A stretch of 64,000 nucleotides of DNA from Arthrobacter sp. KBS0703. GTDB lineage: Bacteria; Actinomycetota; Actinomycetes; Actinomycetales; Micrococcaceae. The notes beneath the pieces were generated by a model that saw only the letters and a program-made list of their open reading frames with translations, ran no database searches and was not told the DNA's origin. Location of the stretch: the NCBI RefSeq assembly GCF_002008315.2, contig NZ_MVDG02000002.1, positions 124,001 through 188,000 of the forward strand. Reading direction: 5' to 3'. This document shows positions 1 through 6,697 of the stretch, in pieces. The number at the start of each line of letters is the position of its first letter. The first letter of the stretch is position 1. Both the position numbers and the translations under genes were made by a program.

Positions 1-426
1 CATGCCCGCCAGCAGCGGATCGTCCAGGCCTTCCGGGGTCAGGGTGATGGTCACGCCGCCCAGCTGCTCGCCGTAGGTCCGGTCGATGACCGCCCCCTGA
101 TGCAGCCCCAGCGTGCCCACGCCGTAGCAGGCACCGAAGAAGGGGAAGTCCGTCGCAACGATCCGGTCCAGCAGCTTGGACAATTCCCGCTCCACGCGGT
201 GCTGGGTTTCAGTCTTCTTTTCGGGCGGATCGCTGGACGTGAACGGGCTGCCGCCCACGATCACCCCGGAGTAGTCGTCCAGCTCCAGCTCAGGCAGCGG
301 GGCCTGCTCCATCCGGATCCGCCTCAGCTGGCTCGCGTCCAGCCCGCCAAAGCGCAGGTAGGCCTCGTACTCTTCGTCCGCCGCGGTGTCCTCGGCCCGC
401 GACGCGAGCAACAGAAACGGTTTCAC
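1..426 (-). CDS. class I glutamine amidotransferase (GMP synthase-like), partial
   Basis: The reading frame runs from a GTG at 426 to the window edge, giving 142 residues with no stop, so the C-terminus is missing. It begins VKPFLLLASRAED and carries a VIVGGSP segment and the nucleophile elbow GACYGVGTLG near residues 97-106, where the Cys is the expected catalytic residue of class I GATases. The catalytic His and Glu would lie outside the window. Such stand-alone GATases hydrolyse glutamine or related gamma-glutamyl amides. The start lies 4 bases beyond the stop of the GntR gene in the same direction, so the two are probably co-transcribed. The substrate is not identifiable. Confidence 0.72.
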   Translation of the reverse strand, partial: MKPFLLLASRAEDTAADEEYEAYLRFGGLDASQLRRIRMEQAPLPELELDDYSGVIVGGSPFTSSDPPEKKTETQHRVERELSKLLDRIVATDFPFFGACYGVGTLGLHQGAVIDRTYGEQLGGVTITLTPEGLDDPLLAGM

Positions 427-430
427 GGGC

Positions 431-1132
431 TTACTTCAGCAGTGCGACGTCGGAGACAAGGGTGATGTGGTCCAGCATGGCCGCCGCGGCGGCGTCGGCA
501 TCCCGGGCCCTGATGGCGTCCGCAATCTTGCGGTGCGAGGCCAGCGACTGCTCCGGCCGGCCGGGCTGGCCGAGCGACTCGAGGCGGGTTTCCAGGATCA
601 TCCCGGCAATGAAGGACATGAGCTGGGCCAGCACCGAGGAGTGCGCCGCTGCGGTGACAGCCTGGTGGAAAAGTTCGTCACCGTGCGCTCCCTTGGCGCC
701 CGAGGCCACTTCCTCGGCCATCGCGTCGAGCGCCTTGTCGATGGCTTTCATGTCCGCGTCGGTCCGCCTTGCGGCAGCCAGCTCGGCAAGCTTGACCTCC
801 AGCGTGCTGCGGGCTTCAACAATCTCGGGGAGCCTGCTGCTGTGCTCGCGCAGGCCCTTGATCACGGACGGAACATTCGGCCGGTAGACCAGCACCGCTC
901 CGGTCCCGTGCTGGACGTCGATGACGCCAAGGACTTCCAGCGCAACCAACGCCTGGGCCAGCGTGGCCCGCGAGACGCCCAGCCGTTCGGCCAGGTCCCG
1001 CTCCGCGGGCAGCGTGTCCCCCGGTCCCAGCTCCGCGGCCTCAATGAAATCCATGAGCTGCTCCACCAGCTGCTCATAGAGGCGCGGCCGCGAGACGCGG
1101 GAAATCTGCTGCGTTGCTGTCTTCTTGGGCAT
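431..1132 (-). CDS. GntR-family (FadR/FCD) transcriptional regulator
   Basis: This 233-residue protein has an N-terminal winged helix (about 17-85, LYEQLVEQLMDFIE through LPAERDLAERLGVSRATLAQAL) and a C-terminal FCD ligand-binding domain. FCD metal-ligand candidates are visible in DELFHQAV, SHRKIADAI and the terminal DHITLV segment. Family members are usually repressors released by carboxylate ligands. It is divergent from the MatC-type carrier, and a palindrome lies between the two genes, so it probably controls the carrier, CoA-transferase and carboxyltransferase unit. The position recalls matR beside matC in rhizobial malonate operons, but the ligand is an inference. Confidence 0.88.
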   Translation of the reverse strand: MPKKTATQQISRVSRPRLYEQLVEQLMDFIEAAELGPGDTLPAERDLAERLGVSRATLAQALVALEVLGVIDVQHGTGAVLVYRPNVPSVIKGLREHSSRLPEIVEARSTLEVKLAELAAARRTDADMKAIDKALDAMAEEVASGAKGAHGDELFHQAVTAAAHSSVLAQLMSFIAGMILETRLESLGQPGRPEQSLASHRKIADAIRARDADAAAAAMLDHITLVSDVALLK

Positions 1133-1179
1133 GCAAGTCCTTCCGGCGACGTCGTCGGCACTAGCTTAGCGGAGAACTA

Positions 1180-1204
1180 TTGACAAAGTCACCTAGTGTC
1201 TAGG
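1180..1204 (+). promoter_or_regulatory. -35-like TTGACA followed by CCTAG-TGT-CTAGG palindrome
   Basis: A perfect -35 hexamer TTGACA lies at 1180-1185, and a perfect inverted repeat CCTAG-N3-CTAGG spans 1192-1204 where the spacer and -10 would be. A second CTAGG half-site follows at 1208-1212. This is a plausible operator for the divergent GntR regulator in front of the carrier gene. The -10 box is not obvious. Confidence 0.55.
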
Positions 1205-1268
1205 AGGCTAGGCCAGTGAGCCAGTAATCCACATCACACCACCAATCTCTTGATCCGGAGGAACAAAG

Positions 1269-2660
1269 ATGTCCGCTCCCGTCCTGTCCATCATCATCCT
1301 GGCGGTGATGTTCCTGCTCGCCACGGTGCTGCCCCTCAACATGGGCGCCCTGGCCTTCGTGGGAGCGTTCCTGCTGGGCGCCGTAGTCCTCGGGATGTCC
1401 ACCAACGACATTCTGGCCAACTTCCCCGGCGGCCTGTTCTTGACGATCGTCGGTGTCACCTACCTCTTCGCCATCGCGCAGAACAACGGCACCATTGACC
1501 TGCTGGTACGGGGCGCTGTCCGCCTGGTGGGCAGCAAAGTGGCACTCATCCCCTGGGTCATGTTCGCCATCACGGCTGTGATCACCGCGGTGGGCGCACT
1601 GTCCCCGGCCGCCGTCGCCATCATTGCGCCGATCGCGCTGAGCTTTGCCGCCAAGCACAAGATCAATCCGCTGATGATGGGCATGATGGTGGTCCACGGC
1701 GCCCAGGCCGGCGGCTTCTCCCCCATCGCCGTCTACGGCGTCACGGTCAACGGCATCATTGCCAAGACCGACCTCGAGGCCAGCCCGATGGCCATCTTCC
1801 TGGCCAGCTTCTTCTTCAACCTGGCCATCGCCGTGGTGCTCTTCGTGGTCCTGGGCGGCAGCAAGCTGCTCAGCACCAAGACCGGCCGTCTGGTAGAGAA
1901 AGCTGCCGAGTCGCGGATGGCCGTCAGCGTCGGCGCCCGGGCGGCTGGCGTCACCCTTCAGGGCTCCGGTTCGGACATTTCGCCCTCCGGCGTCTCCGCT
2001 AAGGGGACCTCCGGCTCCTCCGCGGCTGCCGCCCCGCAGGAAGCGTCGAACGGCGCCCGCGCCAATGTTCCCCAGCTCATCACCGTCCTGGGCCTGATCG
2101 CCCTCGCCGTCATCTCGCTGGGCTTCAAGGTGGACGTCGGATTCGTCTCCATCACCATCGCCATCATCCTGGCCCTCGTCTCCCCGGCCGCACAGAAGGG
2201 CGCGGTCAACAAGATCAGCTGGTCCACCGTCCTGCTCATCTGCGGCATGCTGACCTTCGTAGGCGTCCTCGAGGAAGCCGGCACCATCAAATTCGTTTCC
2301 GACGGCGTGGCCCACCTCGGCATGCCGCTCGTGGCCGCCCTGCTGATCTGCTACATCGGCGCCGTCGTCTCCGCCTTTGCTTCCTCCACCGCCATCCTCG
2401 CAGCCCTCATCCCGCTGGCCGTCCCGTTCCTGGCCACGGGCGAAGTCGGTGCCGTCGGGGTGATCGCGGCCCTGGCCGTCGCCTCCACGATCGTCGACGT
2501 TTCGCCGTTCTCCACCAACGGGGCGCTGGTGCTGGCCAACGCCCCGGAGGACGTGGACAAGGACAGGTTCTACAAGCAGATCCTCGCCTACAGCGGCATC
2601 GTCGTCGCCGTCGGCCCGGGCATCGCCTGGCTGGTCATGGTGGTCCCGGGCTGGATGTAG
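1269..2660 (+). CDS. MatC-type dicarboxylate carrier
   Basis: A 463-residue polytopic membrane protein with about 11-12 hydrophobic segments. The N-terminal half resembles the MatC N-terminal domain of the ArsB/NhaD/SLC13-like ion transporter superfamily, with repeated Ala/Pro/Ser-rich re-entrant stretches (VGALSPAAVAIIAPIALSF and STIVDVSPFSTNGALV) of the kind that bind the anion. A hydrophilic Ser/Gly-rich loop (about 215-265) separates the two halves. The ATG is preceded by a good GGAGG at 1257-1261. It opens a unit with a CoA-transferase and carboxyltransferase, so malonate or another dicarboxylate is the likely substrate. Confidence 0.78.
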   Translation: MSAPVLSIIILAVMFLLATVLPLNMGALAFVGAFLLGAVVLGMSTNDILANFPGGLFLTIVGVTYLFAIAQNNGTIDLLVRGAVRLVGSKVALIPWVMFAITAVITAVGALSPAAVAIIAPIALSFAAKHKINPLMMGMMVVHGAQAGGFSPIAVYGVTVNGIIAKTDLEASPMAIFLASFFFNLAIAVVLFVVLGGSKLLSTKTGRLVEKAAESRMAVSVGARAAGVTLQGSGSDISPSGVSAKGTSGSSAAAAPQEASNGARANVPQLITVLGLIALAVISLGFKVDVGFVSITIAIILALVSPAAQKGAVNKISWSTVLLICGMLTFVGVLEEAGTIKFVSDGVAHLGMPLVAALLICYIGAVVSAFASSTAILAALIPLAVPFLATGEVGAVGVIAALAVASTIVDVSPFSTNGALVLANAPEDVDKDRFYKQILAYSGIVVAVGPGIAWLVMVVPGWM

Positions 2661-2728
2661 CCCGCCCCCAGCACCGCAATACCCGCCCCTCGGCAGACCC
2701 CCGCACAGCAAGAAAAGGAACAGCCTTC

Positions 2729-3988
2729 ATGAGCACTGAATCCACGCCCCGGGCCGAAGGCCCCCTCTCGGGCTACGTCGTGGTGGACCTGAGCCGCGCC
2801 CTCGCCGGCCCGCACGCGGGAATGATGCTGGCGGACCTCGGTGCCCGGGTCATCAAGGTCGAGAACCCGGGCACCGGCGACGACACGCGCGGCTGGGGCC
2901 CGCCGTTCGTGGGCCCCGAGGATGATCCCCAGGCCACCTACTTCCTGTCCTGCAACCGCAACAAGGAATCCATCGCCCTGGACCTGAAGAGCGACGACGG
3001 GCGGACGGTCCTGCGCGAACTGCTGGAACGCGCCGACGTCGTGATCGAGAACTTCCGCCCCGGCGTGCTGGACCGGCTCGGGTTCTCGGCGGCCGAGATG
3101 CATGCGCTGAACCCCGCGCTCGTGGTCCTGTCCATCACCGGATTCGGCCACGACGGGCCCGAATCCAGGCGCAGCGGCTACGACCAGATCCTCCAGGGCG
3201 AGGCCGGGCTGATGTCCCTGACCGGGTCCGGGCCGGACGACCCACAGCGTGTCGGCGTCCCCATCGCTGACCTGCTGTCCGGCATGTACGGGGCGTTCGG
3301 CACGCTCGCGGCCCTGCTGCAGCGCGAGCGGACCGGCCAGGGGCAGATCGTCCGTACCTCCCTGCTCGCAGCGCTCATCGGTGTCCACGCCTTCCAAGGC
3401 ACACGGGCCACCGTCGCCGGGGAGATGCCGAAGGCCCAGGGCAACCACCATCCGTCCATCGCGCCCTACGGGCTGTTCCACTGCCGGCAAGGCCGGGTCC
3501 AGATCAGCGTGGGCAGCGAGAAGCTCTGGGCCACTTTTGCCTCGACCTTCGGGATCGATAACACCAGGCCCGAGTTCGCCAGCAACGCGGACCGGGTGCG
3601 GAACCGGGAAAAGGTCATCGAAGAGGTGGAGCGCGTGTTCTCCGACTTCGAAGCCGAGCCGCTGCTCGCCAAGCTGAATGAGGCCGGGATCCCGGCCGGC
3701 AAGGTGCGGACGCTGGACGAGGTCTACGCATGGGAGCAGGTCCACTCCCAGGGCCTGGTGATAGACGTGGACCACAGGATCCTCGGCAACGTCAGCCTGC
3801 CCGGGCCGCCCCTGCGGTTCTTCAGCGCCGCCGACACCGCCGAGACAACCCTCAAGACGCACACGGCTCCGCCGCTGCTGGACCAGGACGGCAGCCAGAT
3901 CCGGCAGTGGCTGGGGCTGACCCCTGCCGACGCCGCCGGCACCGGCGCGTCCGGCAAAAGCCCGGGCACCGGCGGGGAGGGCAACTGA
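2729..3988 (+). CDS. CaiB/BaiF (family III) CoA-transferase
   Basis: A 419-residue member of the formyl-CoA-transferase family. It shows the N-terminal VDLSRALAGPHAGMMLADLGA motif, IENFRPGVLDRLG, and the catalytic Asp in GVPIADLLSG at about residue 181, which forms the aspartyl-CoA mixed anhydride. It transfers CoA between a donor thioester and a carboxylic acid. Length is normal for the family, with a low-complexity Gly/Thr/Ser tail. A purine-rich AAAAGGA precedes the ATG. The stop lies 2 bases before the carboxyltransferase start, so translation is probably coupled. The acid is unknown; the neighbouring carrier points to a dicarboxylate. Confidence 0.88.
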   Translation: MSTESTPRAEGPLSGYVVVDLSRALAGPHAGMMLADLGARVIKVENPGTGDDTRGWGPPFVGPEDDPQATYFLSCNRNKESIALDLKSDDGRTVLRELLERADVVIENFRPGVLDRLGFSAAEMHALNPALVVLSITGFGHDGPESRRSGYDQILQGEAGLMSLTGSGPDDPQRVGVPIADLLSGMYGAFGTLAALLQRERTGQGQIVRTSLLAALIGVHAFQGTRATVAGEMPKAQGNHHPSIAPYGLFHCRQGRVQISVGSEKLWATFASTFGIDNTRPEFASNADRVRNREKVIEEVERVFSDFEAEPLLAKLNEAGIPAGKVRTLDEVYAWEQVHSQGLVIDVDHRILGNVSLPGPPLRFFSAADTAETTLKTHTAPPLLDQDGSQIRQWLGLTPADAAGTGASGKSPGTGGEGN

Positions 3989-3990
3989 GC

Positions 3991-4767
3991 ATGCTCACCC
4001 AGCAGAACGTCCGGCACCTGGAAGCCGCCGAGCTGATCGCCGCCGTACTTGACCCCGGCTCCTTCCGGAGCTGGGATGCCCCGGTCACGGATCCTGATCC
4101 TAGTCCCGAGTACCGGCAAGAACTGGCCGGCGCACGGGCGAAGACCGGCGTTGACGAGTCCGTGCTGACCGGCGAAGGCCTCATCCGCGGCCGCCGGGTG
4201 GCTGTCATCGTCAGCGAGTTCCGTTTCCTGGCCGGCTCCATCGGGCTCGCCGCGGCGGAACGGATCGTGAACGCCGTCGAGCGCGCCACCCGGGAAGGCC
4301 TGCCGCTCCTGGCGGGCCCGGCGTCGGGCGGCACGCGCATGCAGGAAGGCACCATAGCGTTCCTTTCCATGGTAAAAATCAGTGCCGCCGTGCGGGCGCA
4401 CCGGCAGGCCGGCCTGCCGTACCTGGTGTACCTGCGGCACCCCACCACCGGCGGCGTCATGGCGTCGTGGGGATCGCTCGGGCACATCACGGTGGCGGAG
4501 CCCGGTGCCTTGCTCGGCTTCCTCGGGCCCCGCGTCTACGAGGCCCTCTACGGCACGCCGTTTCCAGAGAACGTCCAGGTCGCCGAGAACCTCTTCGACA
4601 AGGGGCTCATCGATGCGGTGGTGCCGCCCTGGCAGCTGTCCGACGTCGTCGACCGCGCCCTGAGTATTCTGGTCACCGGCCCGCACCCCCGCGTCGCTCC
4701 GCCGCGCACGCTCGCCGTGAAGCCGTCCGACGCCGGAGCCTGGGAATCAATCGAAATCTCACGGAAT
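3991..4767 (+). CDS. acyl-CoA carboxyltransferase, N-terminal part (interrupted by adapter)
   Basis: These 259 residues form the AccD-like half of a fused beta/alpha carboxyltransferase. The crotonase-fold motif ASGGTRMQEG is at residues 111-120, followed by HPTTGGVMASWGSLGH. The four-Cys zinc finger of E. coli AccD is absent. The frame is open until 4767, where a 38-base adapter palindrome replaces a few expected codons; the second half resumes at 4806 in another frame. The break is almost certainly technical and the real gene probably runs 3991 to about 5537. No biotin carboxylase or biotin carrier gene is nearby, so the enzyme may use one encoded elsewhere or act as a decarboxylase component. 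Confidence 0.8.
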
Positions 4768-4805
4768 CTGTCTCTTATACACATCTAGATGTGTATAAGA
4801 GACAG
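4768..4805. other. Nextera junction adapter (Tn5 mosaic ends), assembly artefact
   Basis: The 38 bases are two 19-base Tn5 mosaic ends head to head, CTGTCTCTTATACACATCT followed by its reverse complement. This is the synthetic junction adapter of Nextera mate-pair libraries. The flanking 9 bases differ (TCACGGAAT and CTGCTCGCC), so there is no target duplication as a real Tn5-type insertion would leave. It sits inside a gene whose two halves are otherwise in the right order and orientation. Confidence 0.97.
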
Positions 4806-5537
4806 CTGCTCGCCTACGGCGCCCGCGACGTGCTTCCGCTCAACGGCACCGGCCAAGGGGAAAAGGACCCCGGCCTGCTGCTGGCGCTGGCACGGTTCGG
4901 GCAGAAGTCCTGCGTGGTGATCGGCCACACCCGGCCGCGGCCGTCGCAGCAGACGGCGTTGGGGCCGGCGGCGCTCCGCGAGGCACGCCGCGGCATGCGG
5001 CTGGCCGAGGAGCTCGGGCTGCCGCTGCTGACGGTCATCGACACCGGCGGCGCTGCCCTGTCCAAGGAAGCGGAAGAAGGCGGCCTGGCCGGCGAGATCG
5101 CGAGGTCCCTGCACGATCTCATCGGCCTCAACTCACCCACAGTGTCCGTGCTGCTGGGGCAGGGAGCGGGCGGCGGGGCGCTGGCCCTGATGCCGGCCGA
5201 CCGGACCATCGCGGCACAGCACGCCTGGCTCTCACCGCTGCCGCCCGAAGGCGCCAGCGCGATCGTCCACCGGAGCACGGACTTTGCCCCGGCCATGTCC
5301 GCAGCGCAGGGCGTCAACATCGCGTCGCTGTACGCCAACGGAATGGTGGAGCACATCGTGGACGAACGCCCGGACGCCGCGCTGGAGGGAAGGGCCTTCT
5401 GCCAGCGCATGGGACAGGCGATCGAGTACGAACTGGCCGCGCTGTCCTCGGCCGGAACCGGCGAACTGCTGCCGCAGCGGATCGAAAAATACCGCCGCCT
5501 CGGCGGACTCGTTGCGGAGGCCGCCAGCCCGGCCTAG
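4806..5537 (+). CDS. acyl-CoA carboxyltransferase, C-terminal (AccA-like) part
   Basis: These 243 residues start LLAYGARDVLPLNGTGQG and match the alpha half of acyl-CoA carboxyltransferases, with RRGMRLAEELGLPLLTVIDTGGA and the oxyanion/CoA-binding GQGAGGGALALMPADR. It continues the gene that begins at 3991, and only a short linker seems lost at the adapter. Together the halves would give a protein a little over 500 residues, usual for the fused actinobacterial type. A GC-rich palindrome follows the stop. Confidence 0.8.
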   Translation: MLAYGARDVLPLNGTGQGEKDPGLLLALARFGQKSCVVIGHTRPRPSQQTALGPAALREARRGMRLAEELGLPLLTVIDTGGAALSKEAEEGGLAGEIARSLHDLIGLNSPTVSVLLGQGAGGGALALMPADRTIAAQHAWLSPLPPEGASAIVHRSTDFAPAMSAAQGVNIASLYANGMVEHIVDERPDAALEGRAFCQRMGQAIEYELAALSSAGTGELLPQRIEKYRRLGGLVAEAASPA

Positions 5538-5542
5538 CCGGA

Positions 5543-5560
5543 CGGCGGGCCGGCCCGCCG
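5543..5560. terminator. GC-rich palindrome between convergent genes
   Basis: A perfect 18-base self-complementary stretch (CGGCGGGCCGGCCCGCCG) lies 6 bases after the carboxyltransferase stop and before the convergent flavin-reductase stop. No T-run follows. A U-less terminator is likely. Confidence 0.5.
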
Positions 5561-5592
5561 GAAGCAGTCCGGCCACAAGTCCGTCGCAGACC

Positions 5593-6204
5593 CTAGCGGG
5601 ACAGCTTTTCGGCGTCTGGCTTGGGGTCGCCGATGTGTCCGGGCGCGTTGGCGGCCAGCACCCGTTCCACGAACGCACCGTATTCCTCCATGTAATGGCG
5701 CAGGAACTTGGCGGTGCCGTCGTCGCTGACCGTTCCGTCGTCGGCGAAGACGCCGGGATTGAACTTGACGTAGGCTTCCGGGGCGTTGAGCTGGGGCGCG
5801 TCAAGGAAGCTCAGCACGGCACGCATGGAGGACTGCATCACGGCCGTGCCGATGCTGCCCGGCGAGGCACCAATGATGCCCGTCGGCTTGCGGGCAAAGG
5901 AATTGGTGCCCCAGGGGCGTGATCCCCAGTCGATGGCATTCTTCAGCGCTCCCGGGATGGACCGGTTGTATTCAGGGGACACAAAGAGGATGCCGTCGGA
6001 GCCTTCAATGGCGTCCTTCAGGGCCCGTCCTTCCGCCGGGAAGTCGGCATCGTAGTCGTAGCTGTACAGCGGAAGATCCTTGATGGGGATCTCCGTGAAC
6101 TCCAGATCGTCCGGGGCAAGCCTAATGAGGGCGTTGGCGAGGGTGCGGTTTATGGAGCCGCTGGCCAGGCTCCCGACGAAGTATCCGATCTTGTACGTTG
6201 CCAT
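5593..6204 (-). CDS. NADPH-dependent FMN reductase (flavodoxin-like)
   Basis: A 203-residue flavodoxin-fold protein. GSLASGSINRTLA (residues 11-23) is the FMN phosphate loop, and SPEYNRSIPGALKNAIDW (about 77-94) is the isoalloxazine-binding motif typical of the chromate/azo/quinone reductase family that includes ChrR and YieF. The expected role is cytosolic two-electron reduction of flavin, quinone or xenobiotic acceptors with NADPH. It appears monocistronic. The start ATG has a purine-rich AAAGGATC upstream. The physiological acceptor cannot be told. Confidence 0.88.
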   Translation of the reverse strand: MATYKIGYFVGSLASGSINRTLANALIRLAPDDLEFTEIPIKDLPLYSYDYDADFPAEGRALKDAIEGSDGILFVSPEYNRSIPGALKNAIDWGSRPWGTNSFARKPTGIIGASPGSIGTAVMQSSMRAVLSFLDAPQLNAPEAYVKFNPGVFADDGTVSDDGTAKFLRHYMEEYGAFVERVLAANAPGHIGDPKPDAEKLSR

Positions 6205-6443
6205 GAGGTTGATCCTTTCCTACAGCCGGAGCGAAACCGGCTTTCCGACGGTGCTTGAAGCGGTGCGTGGCGGGCTGCTGCGGGGCCGCAATGGGCGGCG
6301 CAGGCGGAACTCAACTCACAGTCCAACACACAACAAGTTGCACGGCCATAGCGGCTGGAATGTTCTTGACAGTCCACGAAAGCAGGAGCTAGATGAACAT
6401 TAGGTGATGGCCAACAGCACACAACGGCGGCAGAGGAGCGGTC

Positions 6444-6587
6444 ATGAGTGAATACCCAACGGTGCAGCGGATCCACAGCGAGGCCCCGGCCGAAGGGGAC
6501 GAATTGGCCGACCCCACTGACATCCGCGTCCATTCCCAGGAGCCTGCCGAAGGCGCCGACATCACCGATGACGCGAGCGGGAAATAG
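6444..6587 (+). CDS. 47-residue acidic hypothetical protein with internal repeat
   Basis: A short frame (MSEYPTVQRIHSEAPAEG...) is preceded by a strong AGGAG 7 bases before the ATG. It contains two similar halves, HSEAPAEGDELADPTD and HSQEPAEGADITDDAS, and has many Glu/Asp. There is no signal peptide or membrane segment. The good ribosome site and codon use suggest it is real; its function is unknown. Confidence 0.55.
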   Translation: MSEYPTVQRIHSEAPAEGDELADPTDIRVHSQEPAEGADITDDASGK

Positions 6588-6697
6588 ACCCGCACGCGCG
6601 GTGCCCGAGCCACGCTTGGGTGAGGGCACGGCCCAGCAACAACACCAGACCGCACCGGCACACTGAACTGAACGAGCCGAGCTGAAAGAATAGCGGC

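Noticed and set aside
1200..2711. Long minus-strand frame of about 500 residues
   Set aside because: It is the antisense shadow of the MatC-type carrier and encodes Gly/Asp/His-rich non-protein-like sequence.
2729..3988. The two CoA-transferases as a recent duplication
   Set aside because: They share only family motifs and differ in length, N-terminus and neighbours.
4768..4805. Real Tn5-like transposon or insertion scar
   Set aside because: No transposase, no 9-base target duplication, and an identical copy elsewhere that matches a synthetic library adapter.
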